DNA of 63,802 bases from BOKV01 sp041739225. Its GTDB lineage: Bacteria; Pseudomonadota; Alphaproteobacteria; Rhizobiales; Rhizobiaceae. Every line of letters begins with the position of its first letter. The stretch's first letter is position 1. The translations under genes were made by a program, and so were the position numbers. Of the stretch, positions 1 to 9,008 are shown in pieces. Location: the NCBI GenBank assembly GCA_041739225.1, contig JBGSOG010000008.1, forward strand, positions 1-63,802, in the 5' to 3' direction. The notes below the pieces were generated by a model, which worked only from the letters and a program-made list of their open reading frames with translations, ran no database searches and was not told where the DNA came from.

Positions 1-24
1 CCATGCGTTTTCAGCACAACAAAA

Positions 25-50
25 AACCGCCGCAGTTTCCTGCGGCGGTT
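25..50 (-). terminator. Rho-independent terminator of the porin gene
   Basis: A 10-bp perfect stem (AACCGCCGCA / TGCGGCGGTT) with a 6-nt loop lies 25 bp past the porin stop codon. Read on the minus strand it is followed by a T-run, as expected for intrinsic termination. A-runs on the other side could let it act in both directions. Confidence 0.85.
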
Positions 51-74
51 TGATTTTTACCCAGTGAACCGGGA

Positions 75-1256
75 TCAGAACTCGCGGACGATACGCAGTG
101 AGAAGCGGCCATTGTTGGTGCGAACACCACCGGCTGTTGCCGAAGCTGCCGCGTTTTCGCTCGAGAACCAAGTTGTTGTATATTCAGGCTGGATAAGCAG
201 ACCCGGAACCACGTTCCATGCGAGGCCAACGGTCGCATTGCCGAAGCTTTCGTCGAAATCCTGTGTTGCAACCACTGCAGCAGTAAAACCAGGGATTGTC
301 GGGTCTACAGCAGCAGGCGTAATGGTGTCACCAGTTGCATTGTACTGGTCTGCATACTCGCCGTAACCTGCGAACAACAACAATGTTTCGGTCAGCTGGT
401 AGGAAGCCGTCACACCGTAGGCGTGACCTTTGACGTAGTCGGTATCCCCACCGTCAGCCATCCACCAACCACCGAGGTTAAATCCGTTGCCGAAATTGTA
501 GTCAGCGCGGATTTTGTAAGCGAGATTGCCATCCGATGCCACATCCGGAGCGGTTGCAAATTCAGCCGACGAGTCGTGATAGACCAAACCTGCCAAGTAC
601 CAGTTGTTGCCCGAATAGGTCAGACCGGCATAAAGGTCTGGCGCTCCGGATTCTCCAGAAATGTTGCCATCTTCGATACCGACCGTCGCCGCAAAACCGT
701 TTGCAGAATAGGTGTAGTCGAAGAACAAGCCGTTGGTGAAGCCGTACGGGCCGTCAAAACGTGCCTGATAGTAACCGTAACCACCCGCGGTCGACCAATA
801 TGTATCGTCAAACCCGATCCGGAACCCGGCAAGGCTGATCACAGCGATATCAACGAGAGTCGCAGCAGATCCTGGACCTTCAGCGCGGGACAACAGATCG
901 TCATGGCCGCCCTCCACCGAGTCGGCGCTGAAACGAATGCGAGACGCCAATGTGCCGTATTCCGTTTCATTGTTGGCACGCACGTTCAAACGCGCACGGT
1001 AGTTGGCCTCGTGCAGCGATGTCTCATCATCCACTTCGTCATGATAATGGGTAGAGCCGTACTGAACGCGGACGTCACCATCGAACTTCAGGCAGGTTTC
1101 CGTGCCCGGAATGTAGAACCAGCCCTTGCCGTATGCATCGCAAATGCGGACGTATTCGACCGGCTCTGCTTCCACAACAATGGCGTCGGCAGCGCGCGCA
1201 CCCGACACAGCGACGAGCACCGCCGCAGAACCCAGAAGAAGTGACTTGATATTCAT
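75..1256 (-). CDS. Outer-membrane porin, Porin_2 (Omp2b-like) family
   Basis: This 393-residue precursor should form a trimeric general-diffusion porin in the outer membrane. The N-terminus is a classic signal peptide (MNIKSLLLGSAAVLVAVSGARA) cleaved before ADAIVV. The mature start contains the family hallmark VEYVRICDAYGKGWFYIPGT-E-TCLK, with two cysteines that can form a disulfide. The rest is rich in aromatic, amphipathic beta strands, and the protein ends in Phe (RIVREF), the usual barrel-assembly signal. Length matches rhizobial porins. The start has AGGAG seven bases upstream. The gene is monocistronic and ends at a strong terminator. The Porin_2 family is largely restricted to Rhizobiales and relatives, so it is a lineage marker. 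Confidence 0.95.
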   Translation of the reverse strand: MNIKSLLLGSAAVLVAVSGARAADAIVVEAEPVEYVRICDAYGKGWFYIPGTETCLKFDGDVRVQYGSTHYHDEVDDETSLHEANYRARLNVRANNETEYGTLASRIRFSADSVEGGHDDLLSRAEGPGSAATLVDIAVISLAGFRIGFDDTYWSTAGGYGYYQARFDGPYGFTNGLFFDYTYSANGFAATVGIEDGNISGESGAPDLYAGLTYSGNNWYLAGLVYHDSSAEFATAPDVASDGNLAYKIRADYNFGNGFNLGGWWMADGGDTDYVKGHAYGVTASYQLTETLLLFAGYGEYADQYNATGDTITPAAVDPTIPGFTAAVVATQDFDESFGNATVGLAWNVVPGLLIQPEYTTTWFSSENAAASATAGGVRTNNGRFSLRIVREF

Positions 1257-1530
1257 TTTATTGCTCCTGTCGAAAGCCGCTGGCGGCCAATTTGATTACG
1301 GACAACTCAAAACGCCGTTCTGATTGTGAAACTGCCGCATCTGCAGAGTCGTGTAAACGTCTGAACACTTCGAAATAGCGCACCCAGCGCACTTCAAGAC
1401 TGGCTGTATCCCAGAAGCCACAATTTGGCTATCCAACGGAAACCATTTGGTAATCACTGTTGCAAATTCGTGCACCGGTCGCTGATTTAATGGGCATTTG
1501 CCCGAAATCTACATGCTCAGGTTTTTGCGC

Positions 1531-2355
1531 TCAACCTCTCGGCAGCACCACAATCGCATTGTGTACGGCTGTTTCCCCAGCCACCGACAAATCTCTCCTG
1601 CCCGACACCCAGAGCTGCGTTGAGCCGCCGCCATCCAGCGCCAAGGCAGAGTCGCAACCGAAATATCCGCCGTCTTCCTGGCCGCGCAGCAGCCATCCGG
1701 CTTCATAAAGGCTCATCCCCAGCCCTGAAACCACGAGCACCAGAGCGCCGCCTTCCGGCAGCAAACATATCAGCGTCCTTGGGCGCCATATCTCCTGATT
1801 GGTATTCATCGACCATTTGCCGCCAGGTGCGATCAACAATGGTTTGGATTGCAGGATTGTTGCGGGGCGTTCCGGCGCTTGCGACTTGTGTTCGGCAATC
1901 GCCAGTCCTTCCTTGCCAAACAGCAAATAGCCGCCGCTCTTCGACCAGTTGCCGGAAAGCTCTTTGCCGCCAATTCGCAAAAGCCCGACCGCAAACAGCT
2001 TTTTGCCGGTTTCCTTTTCGCCGAAGAACCCGCCATTGATTGCCAAAACAGCCTTTTCGCGCTTTCCAAAGGCATCGACGCTCTCGCCATCGGGATTGGT
2101 TTGGACAATAGGGGACAACCTGAACTTTTTTTGGTCGATACGAAATGCTGTAAGGATGAGGCGTCCATCACCCTCAACCCGAAGCACTGTCAATCCGGGC
2201 TGGACTTCTTCGAACTTTGCCGTTTCAAGTGCCGCGATGGCCACTAGCGTGCGGGCTGGTACTGTTTCCACTTTTTGCGCATGCGCAGCCAACGCCATGC
2301 AAGATTGGCAAAGCAATACAATCAAGATGAAACAGGGCCGCAATCGACTCACCAA
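1531..2355 (-). CDS. Secreted phosphodiester glycosidase (NAGPA/DUF2233-like) protein
   Basis: A 274-residue exported protein with an N-terminal hydrophobic signal segment ending near AAHAQ. The body has the features of the NAGPA/DUF2233 fold: VLAINGGFFGE around residues 103-113, SNGxx-type turns, CDSALALDGGGSTQLW near residues 234-249 (the conserved D-GGGS-Q motif), and a final HNAIVVLPRG. Members of this family cleave phosphodiester-linked sugars, as in the mammalian uncovering enzyme and phage or spore proteins. The natural substrate here is unknown; envelope polysaccharide or teichoic-like diesters are possible. The start is uncertain: TTG at 2355, GTG at 2352 or TTG at 2343 are all usable. 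It is divergent from the DUF3592 gene, with about 140 bp between them. Confidence 0.8.
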   Translation of the reverse strand: MVSRLRPCFILIVLLCQSCMALAAHAQKVETVPARTLVAIAALETAKFEEVQPGLTVLRVEGDGRLILTAFRIDQKKFRLSPIVQTNPDGESVDAFGKREKAVLAINGGFFGEKETGKKLFAVGLLRIGGKELSGNWSKSGGYLLFGKEGLAIAEHKSQAPERPATILQSKPLLIAPGGKWSMNTNQEIWRPRTLICLLPEGGALVLVVSGLGMSLYEAGWLLRGQEDGGYFGCDSALALDGGGSTQLWVSGRRDLSVAGETAVHNAIVVLPRG

Positions 2356-2498
2356 AAAAACTGCCTTTGCCCCGGTCGACGTTACGAGGCGAAATTACGT
2401 ATTTCAAGAGCGCAGGTTGAACTGGGCCATTGCCGCTTGTCGACACAAGCGTTGCTCCGGGATATAGTTGCCATGGGGCAGTTTCCGTGAGGACTGCA

Positions 2499-3986
2499 AT
2501 GTTTGTCGAAGTAAACAGTATCGCAACGGCTGGGCAAACCCCTGAAGCTGCCTTGGCAGCCATTCCCGTGACTCCACCCGAACGCGACTGGACCTTGCTG
2601 ATTGGCCGAAGCCAGTCCGATTTTGTGCGCGCTGTGCACACCGGGAACGGAAATTTTGAACTTTCATTCCAGGCGGCAAAAGACTTGCGAAAAGCAGATC
2701 TCCCGGTCACGGCAGACAGTCTCCGATCAATTGTCTCAAAGTACTTGTCTGGCGACAACAGCTGGCGAAGCAACCACAAATGGGTGAACCCGCAGGTCGC
2801 AAAAAGCCGATCGCCGGCGCCATTCAAGTTTGAAGATCCGTTTCCTTCAATGGGTACACCGCGATGGATGACCCGCCTTTCAATTGTTGCCGTGGTTTTT
2901 GCAATTGTGCTGCCGTTTGCATGGCCTTTTTTGCCGAAGCCACAATTCGGGTTTTTCGACATTCCGCTTCCCGCGGCAATCGATTCCGAAGCCGCCCGCA
3001 TCATCATGGGCTTCATGCTGGTGGTAACAGCGGTTTTCGTTTTTGCCGTCATCGTCAAAGGTTACGAGACCCGCTCTGCAGGCAAGTGGGCGACAACCAC
3101 CGGAAAAATCATCCATTCAAGCGAAGGCTTCGAGAACAAATTCCAGATGGACCACAGCATACCGGTCTCAACGCGGGTTCCAAAAATCGAGTATGAATAT
3201 TTCGCTGGGGGTGTCCGGCGAACAGCCACCCGCATTTCACTGGCCGAAATCATCGGTGACGATGAAATTCCCGGCATCCTGGCCAGATACCCGGAAGGAA
3301 AATCCGTTTCGGTCCACTACAATCCGAATGCTCCGCACGAGGCTTTGCTGGAACGCGGCACACCACCCGGCATTGCCAAAGGCTGCCTGTACATTGCCTT
3401 GTTTGGCATTTTAGGCACACTCGCGCTCATGTGGTTAGTCACCAACGGCTGGAAAATCATCTCCGGCCAGTTGCCAAATTCCATTCCCCCGCTGATGGCC
3501 ATTGCCGGAATTGCCGGGCTTGTCTTCACCGCCAGCGCTGTGTCGATTTTCCGCAGCACTTCCAAGGCAAGGTTTTTTCCCCGCGCCACGGCAACCATCA
3601 AACGCGCCGAGATCGTGGAGTTTGTATCCGGCGTGCGCCGCAATGCGACCATCACCGGGCGCAGCGTTCAGCAGAAGGCCTGGAAACCGGTGGTGGAGTA
3701 TAGCTTTGAAACCAACGGTCGCCAGCACGTCAGCCGCGGCATCTGGCTGGACCGCGAGGATGCCGGCTCGAAGGCATTCGCGCAAAGCGTCATCGACCGT
3801 TATCCCGTGGGCTCATACCATCAGGCATTTGTCGATCCACTAAACCCCAAACGCTCAGCCCTCGAAATCAAGGGTGGCGCTTTGATCTGGCTGCTGTTGG
3901 CTGTCGGCCTGGGCAGCCTGTTTGTCGCTTACGTGGCAACCGGCCTCAACCCGGCATTGGTGTTCTGGACGCAGCCGGCAGGGTGA
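2499..3986 (+). CDS. Membrane protein with two DUF3592 domains
   Basis: A 495-residue protein. I chose the ATG at 2499 because GAGG lies six bases upstream; an earlier in-frame TTG at 2430 has no ribosome site. Residues 1-100 form a soluble region without a recognised fold. Two transmembrane helices follow (near 130-150 and 170-190), then a DUF3592 domain (KWATTTGKIIHSSEG to SVHYNPNAPHEALLE). Two more helices and a second DUF3592 domain follow (ATIKRAEIVEFVSGVR to VDPLNPKRSALEIKGG), then a last helix. DUF3592 domains are extracytoplasmic beta-rich modules of unknown function. The tandem arrangement suggests internal duplication. The stop lies 1 bp from the stop of the convergent dehydrogenase gene. 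Confidence 0.75.
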   Translation: MFVEVNSIATAGQTPEAALAAIPVTPPERDWTLLIGRSQSDFVRAVHTGNGNFELSFQAAKDLRKADLPVTADSLRSIVSKYLSGDNSWRSNHKWVNPQVAKSRSPAPFKFEDPFPSMGTPRWMTRLSIVAVVFAIVLPFAWPFLPKPQFGFFDIPLPAAIDSEAARIIMGFMLVVTAVFVFAVIVKGYETRSAGKWATTTGKIIHSSEGFENKFQMDHSIPVSTRVPKIEYEYFAGGVRRTATRISLAEIIGDDEIPGILARYPEGKSVSVHYNPNAPHEALLERGTPPGIAKGCLYIALFGILGTLALMWLVTNGWKIISGQLPNSIPPLMAIAGIAGLVFTASAVSIFRSTSKARFFPRATATIKRAEIVEFVSGVRRNATITGRSVQQKAWKPVVEYSFETNGRQHVSRGIWLDREDAGSKAFAQSVIDRYPVGSYHQAFVDPLNPKRSALEIKGGALIWLLLAVGLGSLFVAYVATGLNPALVFWTQPAG

Positions 3987-3987
3987 C

Positions 3988-6549
3988 TCAACTCCTCGGC
4001 TTCAGATTCTGCGGGTCGTACAGCGGTTCGTAGCCGACGCCTGCCACCACCACCGGATACCGGTCGCCGAAATACTCGATCTCGAACATGTTGCCCTTCA
4101 CTGCCTTGTCGTGCGGCAAATACGCAAGCATGATAGTTTTGCCTATGGTCGGACCGTACGCCATCGAGGTCGAGAACGAGCGGCGCCCCAAACCATCTAC
4201 CAGCGTTTCACCCGTTGCCGGGTCAAGGATAGGCACAGTGCCGACCGGGTAGCGTTTGACGCCATTGGAATCGATGTTGTCTTCCAGCGTCAACGTGCAC
4301 AGCATTGCCACCTGGTGCGGCATCGCTCGGTGGGTCAAGTTGGCTGCCTTGCCGCAGAAATCAGCTTCCTTGACCTTTGGCCGTTGCAGGTCGGATTCAA
4401 TGAGATTGTATTTGGTCAGCAGATCGGCGTTTTGCAAACGCAGCGACTTTTCCATGCGCCTTGTGTTGGCGTAAGTCTCGACACCGAAGGGCATCACACC
4501 GACGGCAGCCAGCGCATCCCACACCGGCAGCGCATCTTCGTACCGCATGTGCAACTCCCAGCCCTGTTCGCCGACATAGGAGATGCGGAACGCTGTGACC
4601 GGCTGGCCAGCAATCTCGATTTCCTTGAGCGCTGCAAACGGGAAGTTTTCAGGGTCCAGCATGGCCGGATCCTTGACAACTTTCTTCAATGTGGCGCGCG
4701 CGTTCGGCCCCCAGATGCCCAGCGTCACAAGTTCGCTTGAACGGTCTGTGACGGTGATGTTCCAACCTTTGTCTTCGGCAAGGCGTTTGATGTACAGCAG
4801 GTCGCGTGGTCCGGCATCTGCACCATCGATTACCCGGCAGCGGTCGGCCATGCGAATGACGGTGAGGTCTGCCCGCACCATGCCCTGACCGTCGAGAAAG
4901 TGGGTATAGATGCCTTTGCCAATGTTTGCGTCACCACCAATTTTGGCGGCACATATCCACTCCATCGCATCGACGTGGTCCGGTCCTTCCACGTCGAAAA
5001 TGTAAAAGTGCGACAGGTTCACCATGCCGACATCCTCGCTCATGGCGAGGTGCTCAGCATTTGATACCCGCCAGAAATGGCGGTTGTCCCATTCATTGGT
5101 TCGGACCGGCACGCGGTCGGCATATCTTTCCAGAAGGTGCTCATTGGCAGCGTAGCCGTGTGCCCGCTCCCAACCACCCAATTCCATGAAATATCCGCCC
5201 AGCGCCTTTTCCCGCTCGTAAAACGGGGAACGCTTGATGTTGCGGCCGTTGCCAAACGGCTCGCGGGGATGCACCGCCGGATTGTATACTTTCTGCGCTG
5301 TCTCGTAACACCGGCCGGCGATGAATTCTTCGGTCAGCTGGTGGTCGTAAAACCGTGCATAATCGAGCTTGGCCATATCCACTTCAGTGCGTCCGTCAGT
5401 CATCAGATCGGCGAGCAGCTTGCCATAGGCCGGTCCATCCTTGACCCAGATCGCCACATTGTACCAGAGCCCGCGAACCTTCCGGCTTTCACCAAATGAC
5501 GGCCCACCGTCGGCGGTCACCTGCAGCAGCCCGTTGAACGACCGGCGCTCGTCATAGCCCAGTTCGCCAAGGATTGGCGTCAGTTCTATTGCCCGCTCCA
5601 GCGGCGCGATGATCTGTTCCATGTCGAGATCGCGCTGTGAAGGCGAAAGCCGCGATTGCTCCTTTTCAAGAATTTCACGCGGGTGGCAAAGGCGCGGGTT
5701 TGTTTCTTCGTAGTAACCCCACTCGATCATGCCGCCTTCAGAGGTCGTCGGATCGCCGGTATCGCGCATGTAGGCTGAATTGCCCTGGTCGCGCAGCAGC
5801 GGATAGCCAATGTCCTTCCCGGTCCCGGCAAATTCGGTGTACGGCCCGAAGAACGTGAGCGGGTGATCAATTGGCATGACGGGCAGGTCCTCGCCTGCCA
5901 TTTCGGCAATCAGGCGGCCCCATATCCCGGCGCAGACCACCACGTGTTCGGCCACAATGGTGCCGCGGTCGGTCACCACGCCTTTGATGCGACCATTTTC
6001 AATCAGCAGTGACTTTGCCGGCGTGTTGGAGAATATTTTAAGCTTGCCGGACTTCTCCGCATTGTCGACCAGCTTGCCTGCCACCGCCTGCGAACGCGGA
6101 ACAACCAGACCCGCGTCCGGGTCCCACAACCCGCCCTGCACCACCGACTCTTCAATCAGCGGAAATCTCTCCTTGATCTGCGCCGGGCTGATGAGCCGTG
6201 AACGCGATCCGAATGCTTTGGCAGACGCAACCTTGCGCTTGATTTCATCCATGCGCGTGTCATCGCCAACGCGGGCAACTTCCAGGCCGCCAATGCGTTC
6301 GTAGTTGCCCATCTTGTCAAAGAAATCGATGGAGTAAAGCGTCGTCCAAACCGACATGAAGTCGTGGCTGGCGGTGTAGCAAAAATCGGAGGCATGTGCG
6401 GTGGAGCCTATGTCGGTCGGGATTCCCGATTTGTCGATGCCGACGATGTCATCCCAGCCGCGCTCGATCAGATGGTGTGCGACGGACGCTCCAACGATGC
6501 CGCCAAGGCCGATGATGACAACTTTGGCATGGGTGGGAAATTTCGACAT
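3988..6549 (-). CDS. FAD-dependent oxidoreductase fused to a GcvT (aminomethyltransferase) domain; dimethylglycine/sarcosine dehydrogenase family
   Basis: An 853-residue enzyme. Residues 9-40 form the dinucleotide fold (VVIIGLGGIVGASVAHHL). STAHASDFCY places His52 where dimethylglycine and sarcosine dehydrogenases carry the histidine that binds FAD covalently. The DAO domain runs to about 390, an FAO_M-like linker to about 440, and the folate-binding GCV_T domain and its C-terminal barrel fill 440-850 (GDANIGKGIYTHFLDGQG; FRISYVGEQGWELHM). Family members oxidatively demethylate N-methyl amines and pass the methylene group to tetrahydrofolate. Substrate candidates are dimethylglycine, sarcosine or a related methylated amine; the sequence does not settle it. 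The palindrome at 6606-6616, upstream of the start, recurs upstream of the Rieske oxygenase gene. Confidence 0.88.
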   Translation of the reverse strand: MSKFPTHAKVVIIGLGGIVGASVAHHLIERGWDDIVGIDKSGIPTDIGSTAHASDFCYTASHDFMSVWTTLYSIDFFDKMGNYERIGGLEVARVGDDTRMDEIKRKVASAKAFGSRSRLISPAQIKERFPLIEESVVQGGLWDPDAGLVVPRSQAVAGKLVDNAEKSGKLKIFSNTPAKSLLIENGRIKGVVTDRGTIVAEHVVVCAGIWGRLIAEMAGEDLPVMPIDHPLTFFGPYTEFAGTGKDIGYPLLRDQGNSAYMRDTGDPTTSEGGMIEWGYYEETNPRLCHPREILEKEQSRLSPSQRDLDMEQIIAPLERAIELTPILGELGYDERRSFNGLLQVTADGGPSFGESRKVRGLWYNVAIWVKDGPAYGKLLADLMTDGRTEVDMAKLDYARFYDHQLTEEFIAGRCYETAQKVYNPAVHPREPFGNGRNIKRSPFYEREKALGGYFMELGGWERAHGYAANEHLLERYADRVPVRTNEWDNRHFWRVSNAEHLAMSEDVGMVNLSHFYIFDVEGPDHVDAMEWICAAKIGGDANIGKGIYTHFLDGQGMVRADLTVIRMADRCRVIDGADAGPRDLLYIKRLAEDKGWNITVTDRSSELVTLGIWGPNARATLKKVVKDPAMLDPENFPFAALKEIEIAGQPVTAFRISYVGEQGWELHMRYEDALPVWDALAAVGVMPFGVETYANTRRMEKSLRLQNADLLTKYNLIESDLQRPKVKEADFCGKAANLTHRAMPHQVAMLCTLTLEDNIDSNGVKRYPVGTVPILDPATGETLVDGLGRRSFSTSMAYGPTIGKTIMLAYLPHDKAVKGNMFEIEYFGDRYPVVVAGVGYEPLYDPQNLKPRS

Positions 6550-6605
6550 GAATGGCCCTTTGAACGTGCTGGCGTTATCTGCGCCAGACTATTGTCGAAA
6601 AGCCA

Positions 6606-6616
6606 AAGTGTCACTT
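6606..6616. promoter_or_regulatory. Candidate operator AAGTG-T-CACTT upstream of the FAD/GcvT dehydrogenase
   Basis: An 11-bp palindrome (AAGTGTCACTT) sits 57-67 bp upstream of the dehydrogenase start. The same 11 bases occur in the same orientation at 18508-18518, between the peptide ABC operon and the Rieske oxygenase. In both places GACA-containing sequence follows within about 20 bp. I infer co-regulation; the GlxA/AraC regulator at 19877 is the nearest candidate. Confidence 0.4.
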
Positions 6617-6652
6617 GTCAGGATGCGACAACGGGGGGTCGGGAGAGTGTGC

Positions 6653-7099
6653 TCAGCGCAAAGCGCCCATTCGGCGAAAGTGCCGTGACAGCCAAAGCAG
6701 CGCTGCGGCGATCGCCACGACCATCGACAGCACGACGACCTGAGGCATGCCAAGCGCTGCGAAAACTCCCTCGGTGATGTCGCCGATGTACAGGATAATG
6801 TAGCCGACCAGCGAAGCCGCAAATACCGGCACTGCCCAAGCCCGCCTTGCCAGCAGCAACACACATCCAACAACCCCGCCCACCACGCCAACAGCAAAAG
6901 CCGCTGTCATCCAGAACGGATAACTTGACATGACTGCGGCTTGTTCTGCTGTCATGCCGTCAGCTTGGAGTGACTCCGCCGTCGCGTTCAGCGTGCCTGC
7001 AAACTGGATGAAGCCGAAAACATTCCAGGCAAGGCCCAAAACGGATGCAATCCAGAACCAGATTGGGAGCTTGGAGGTGACAGCAATTTTTGCAGGCAT
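6653..7099 (-). CDS. Small four-helix membrane protein of unknown function
   Basis: A 148-residue integral membrane protein with four hydrophobic stretches (near 11-31, 60-83, 88-107 and 116-135) and a basic C-terminus (SRHFRRMGALR). The pattern resembles small DoxX-like or sugar-transporter-annotated membrane proteins, but I see no motif that names a function. It is divergent from the TetR gene at 7207, with a perfect 18-bp dyad between them. The likeliest arrangement is that this gene is the TetR target. Confidence 0.65.
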   Translation of the reverse strand: MPAKIAVTSKLPIWFWIASVLGLAWNVFGFIQFAGTLNATAESLQADGMTAEQAAVMSSYPFWMTAAFAVGVVGGVVGCVLLLARRAWAVPVFAASLVGYIILYIGDITEGVFAALGMPQVVVLSMVVAIAAALLWLSRHFRRMGALR

Positions 7100-7166
7100 C
7101 GAAGGTGCTCCCTGGGGCGTGTGGAAAAACGGCTTTTCAATCGACAGACAAACCCGTACTATTTAT

Positions 7167-7184
7167 TGATTGCGTATGCAATCA
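7167..7184. promoter_or_regulatory. Candidate TetR operator between divergent genes
   Basis: TGATTGC-GTAT-GCAATCA is a perfect 7+4+7 inverted repeat in the 107-bp gap between the small membrane protein and the TetR gene. It ends 22 bp before the TetR start and overlaps an AT-rich stretch (ACTATTTAT) suitable for a promoter. The position fits autoregulation plus control of the divergent gene. Confidence 0.6.
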
Positions 7185-7206
7185 TTATTTTTGAAGGACA
7201 AGCCAA

Positions 7207-7815
7207 ATGCGGGTGACAAAAGCGGCGAGCGAGAAAAACCGTGCAGATATTGTGCTGGCAGCGGGACAAGTTATTCGCGAACAGGGCTTGGCCGAAGCAA
7301 GTGTTGGTGTAATCGGAAAAAAGGCGGGGCTGACACACGGTGCGCTTTATCGGCACTTCGGTTCAAAGTCTGCTGTGGCCAGTGCAGCGATCAGTGCAGA
7401 CTTCGACAAAATTATTGCCCTGTTGGAAGGCCTGGGAAAATCAGGCGGCGGCATTCAGTCCTACATCCAAACCTATTTGGCCCCCGACCATCGTGACCAC
7501 TACATCTGGGGTTGTCCGGCGGCTCCGTTGGCTGCCGAGATCTTCCGATCTGACATCGAGGTGCAAACCGCCTTTCACGCCGGGCTGGAACAAAACATTG
7601 CTGCAATCGCCAACCTTCTGGATTCGCCCGATGCGACCGAGAGGCACCGCCAGGCCACCCTTGTTTTGGCAACGCTGTCCGGTTCCATGGCACTTGCCCG
7701 CGCCGTCAAAGCTGTTGATCCCCAATTGTCGGATCAAATTCTCAAGACTGCGAGCGATCATTTGCTGGACTTGATTGCTTGGAAACCACCCTTTTCCGCG
7801 ACCGCAGAATCGTGA
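7207..7815 (+). CDS. TetR/AcrR-family transcriptional regulator
   Basis: A 202-residue repressor. Residues 10-58 are the TetR_N helix-turn-helix (NRADIVLAAGQVIREQGL; KKAGLTHGALYRHFGSKSAV). The remaining helices form the ligand-binding and dimer domain, with YIWGCPAAPLAAEI near 99-112. The start is preceded by AAGGA at eight bases. It is divergent from the small membrane protein, with a dyad in the shared promoter. Its 3' end overlaps the 3' end of the convergent EamA transporter gene by 74 bp, so the two transcripts must be antisense there. Confidence 0.9.
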   Translation: MRVTKAASEKNRADIVLAAGQVIREQGLAEASVGVIGKKAGLTHGALYRHFGSKSAVASAAISADFDKIIALLEGLGKSGGGIQSYIQTYLAPDHRDHYIWGCPAAPLAAEIFRSDIEVQTAFHAGLEQNIAAIANLLDSPDATERHRQATLVLATLSGSMALARAVKAVDPQLSDQILKTASDHLLDLIAWKPPFSATAES

Positions 7816-8641
7816 AAATACCGCTTGTTACAATGACGAAGCTGCCCGCTAGCGTCATGAAATCCGGGCGCTCGGAAAAGACGAGCACCCCCAGCAGCAT
7901 TGCAAATACCAGCCGCGTATAACGGAACGGAGCAACCACTGATATTTCGCCGGTACGCATGGCAACGGTCAGGGAAAAATAAGCAAAAACCCCGCAAATG
8001 GTTGCTGCCGCCAGTCTTGCCCAATCGACAATCGCCGGCAAAACCACACCGCCTGTGAAAGCCAGCAGCAGCAACCCGGCCACAACCAGCATGGCAAAAC
8101 CATAAATGCCCAGTTGCATGTTTGACATGGTCGGCGGCGACGCGCGGGTCGCAAGATCACGCCCCGCGAAACCGATGGTGCCGAGCACTGCAAAAACTGA
8201 TGCAGGTTCAAACCCGCCAAGACCCGGCCGCAAGATCATCAGCACTCCACCAAAGCCGATGGAAATCGCCAACCATCGCCGCCAGCCTACTTTCTCTTTG
8301 AAAAACACCACTGCACCCAGCGCAACCACCAATGGCGTTGCCTGCAATATGGCAGAGGCGCTTGACAACGGTGTCAGGGCAATTGCCAGCGTGTAAAACA
8401 GGCGGCCTGCCACTTCACTGAAAGAACGAAGAATGAGCGGCCTTGAAAAGGCATCGGGATGAACAATCCGGTCGCCATTGTGCAAAGCCATGGCAACGAA
8501 GGCGCACATCCCTCCCACGCCGAAGATCACCAATGCTTCGCCCACCGGCATGCTGCGGGTTGCAGCCTTGATGTACATGTCTTCGACGGCAAAAGCCGCC
8601 ATTGCCGCGACCATCCAGATGCTGCCGCGCCAGTTTTCCAA
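7742..8641 (-). CDS. EamA/DMT-family transporter
   Basis: About 299 residues with ten predicted transmembrane helices arranged as two EamA repeats, the usual architecture of drug/metabolite exporters in the inner membrane. I place the start at the TTG at 8641, which has AGGA eight bases upstream; the TTG at 8662 lacks a ribosome site. The first helix begins at GSIWMVAAMAAFAVEDMYIK and repeat two near GIYGFAMLVVAGLLLLAF. The substrate cannot be read from sequence. The 3' end overlaps the TetR gene convergently. Confidence 0.85.
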   Translation of the reverse strand: MENWRGSIWMVAAMAAFAVEDMYIKAATRSMPVGEALVIFGVGGMCAFVAMALHNGDRIVHPDAFSRPLILRSFSEVAGRLFYTLAIALTPLSSASAILQATPLVVALGAVVFFKEKVGWRRWLAISIGFGGVLMILRPGLGGFEPASVFAVLGTIGFAGRDLATRASPPTMSNMQLGIYGFAMLVVAGLLLLAFTGGVVLPAIVDWARLAAATICGVFAYFSLTVAMRTGEISVVAPFRYTRLVFAMLLGVLVFSERPDFMTLAGSFVIVTSGIFTILRSRKRVVSKQSSPANDRSQS

Positions 8642-8707
8642 ACCACGATTCCTGCAATGCAATGCTGTGGCGCAAAACTATCGCCCGCATCGGCGTTTGA
8701 ACAGCCC

Positions 8708-8995
8708 CTACTCTTTTTCCGCAAATTGATGCAGCACGGAATTGATCAGCGTCTGGTAGGGCATTCCAAGTTTTTGCGCCTTGGCTTTCAGCTTGGCCAG
8801 ATCGCGCTCCCGCACCATGATCGAAATGCGCTTGCGGTGTTTTTCCAAAGTAGACTTTCCAGCCTGCTGCCAGAACATTTCCTGTTCAGTGGTCAGGGCT
8901 GGATGTCGGCGTGCCCCGGCCTCGATTACAAGGTATTCCTCGTATTCTGCGTCGCTGTCAAAGTCAGATCTTTGGAGCCGGGTGTGTAGTTCCAT
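8708..8995 (-). CDS. CopG/ribbon-helix-helix-type antitoxin candidate
   Basis: About 95 residues from the ATG at 8995, 13 bp after the stop of the preceding toxin-like gene. The C-terminal half (KRISIMVRERDLAKLKAKAQ, then KLGMPYQTLINSVLHQFAEK) is the signature of antitoxins paired with small toxins: a beta strand, a basic helix, and the GxPYQTLINSxLHxF helix. The N-terminal half is acidic (DFDSDAEYEEY), as expected for toxin neutralisation. The reading frame stays open further upstream through the toxin gene, but those codons look like out-of-frame toxin sequence. Confidence 0.75.
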   Translation of the reverse strand: MELHTRLQRSDFDSDAEYEEYLVIEAGARRHPALTTEQEMFWQQAGKSTLEKHRKRISIMVRERDLAKLKAKAQKLGMPYQTLINSVLHQFAEKE

Positions 8996-9008
8996 TTTTT
9001 CCAACTCT

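Noticed and set aside
423..1244. A 273-codon plus-strand open frame opposite the porin gene
   Set aside because: The porin on the minus strand explains the sequence fully. The antisense product has no recognisable features.
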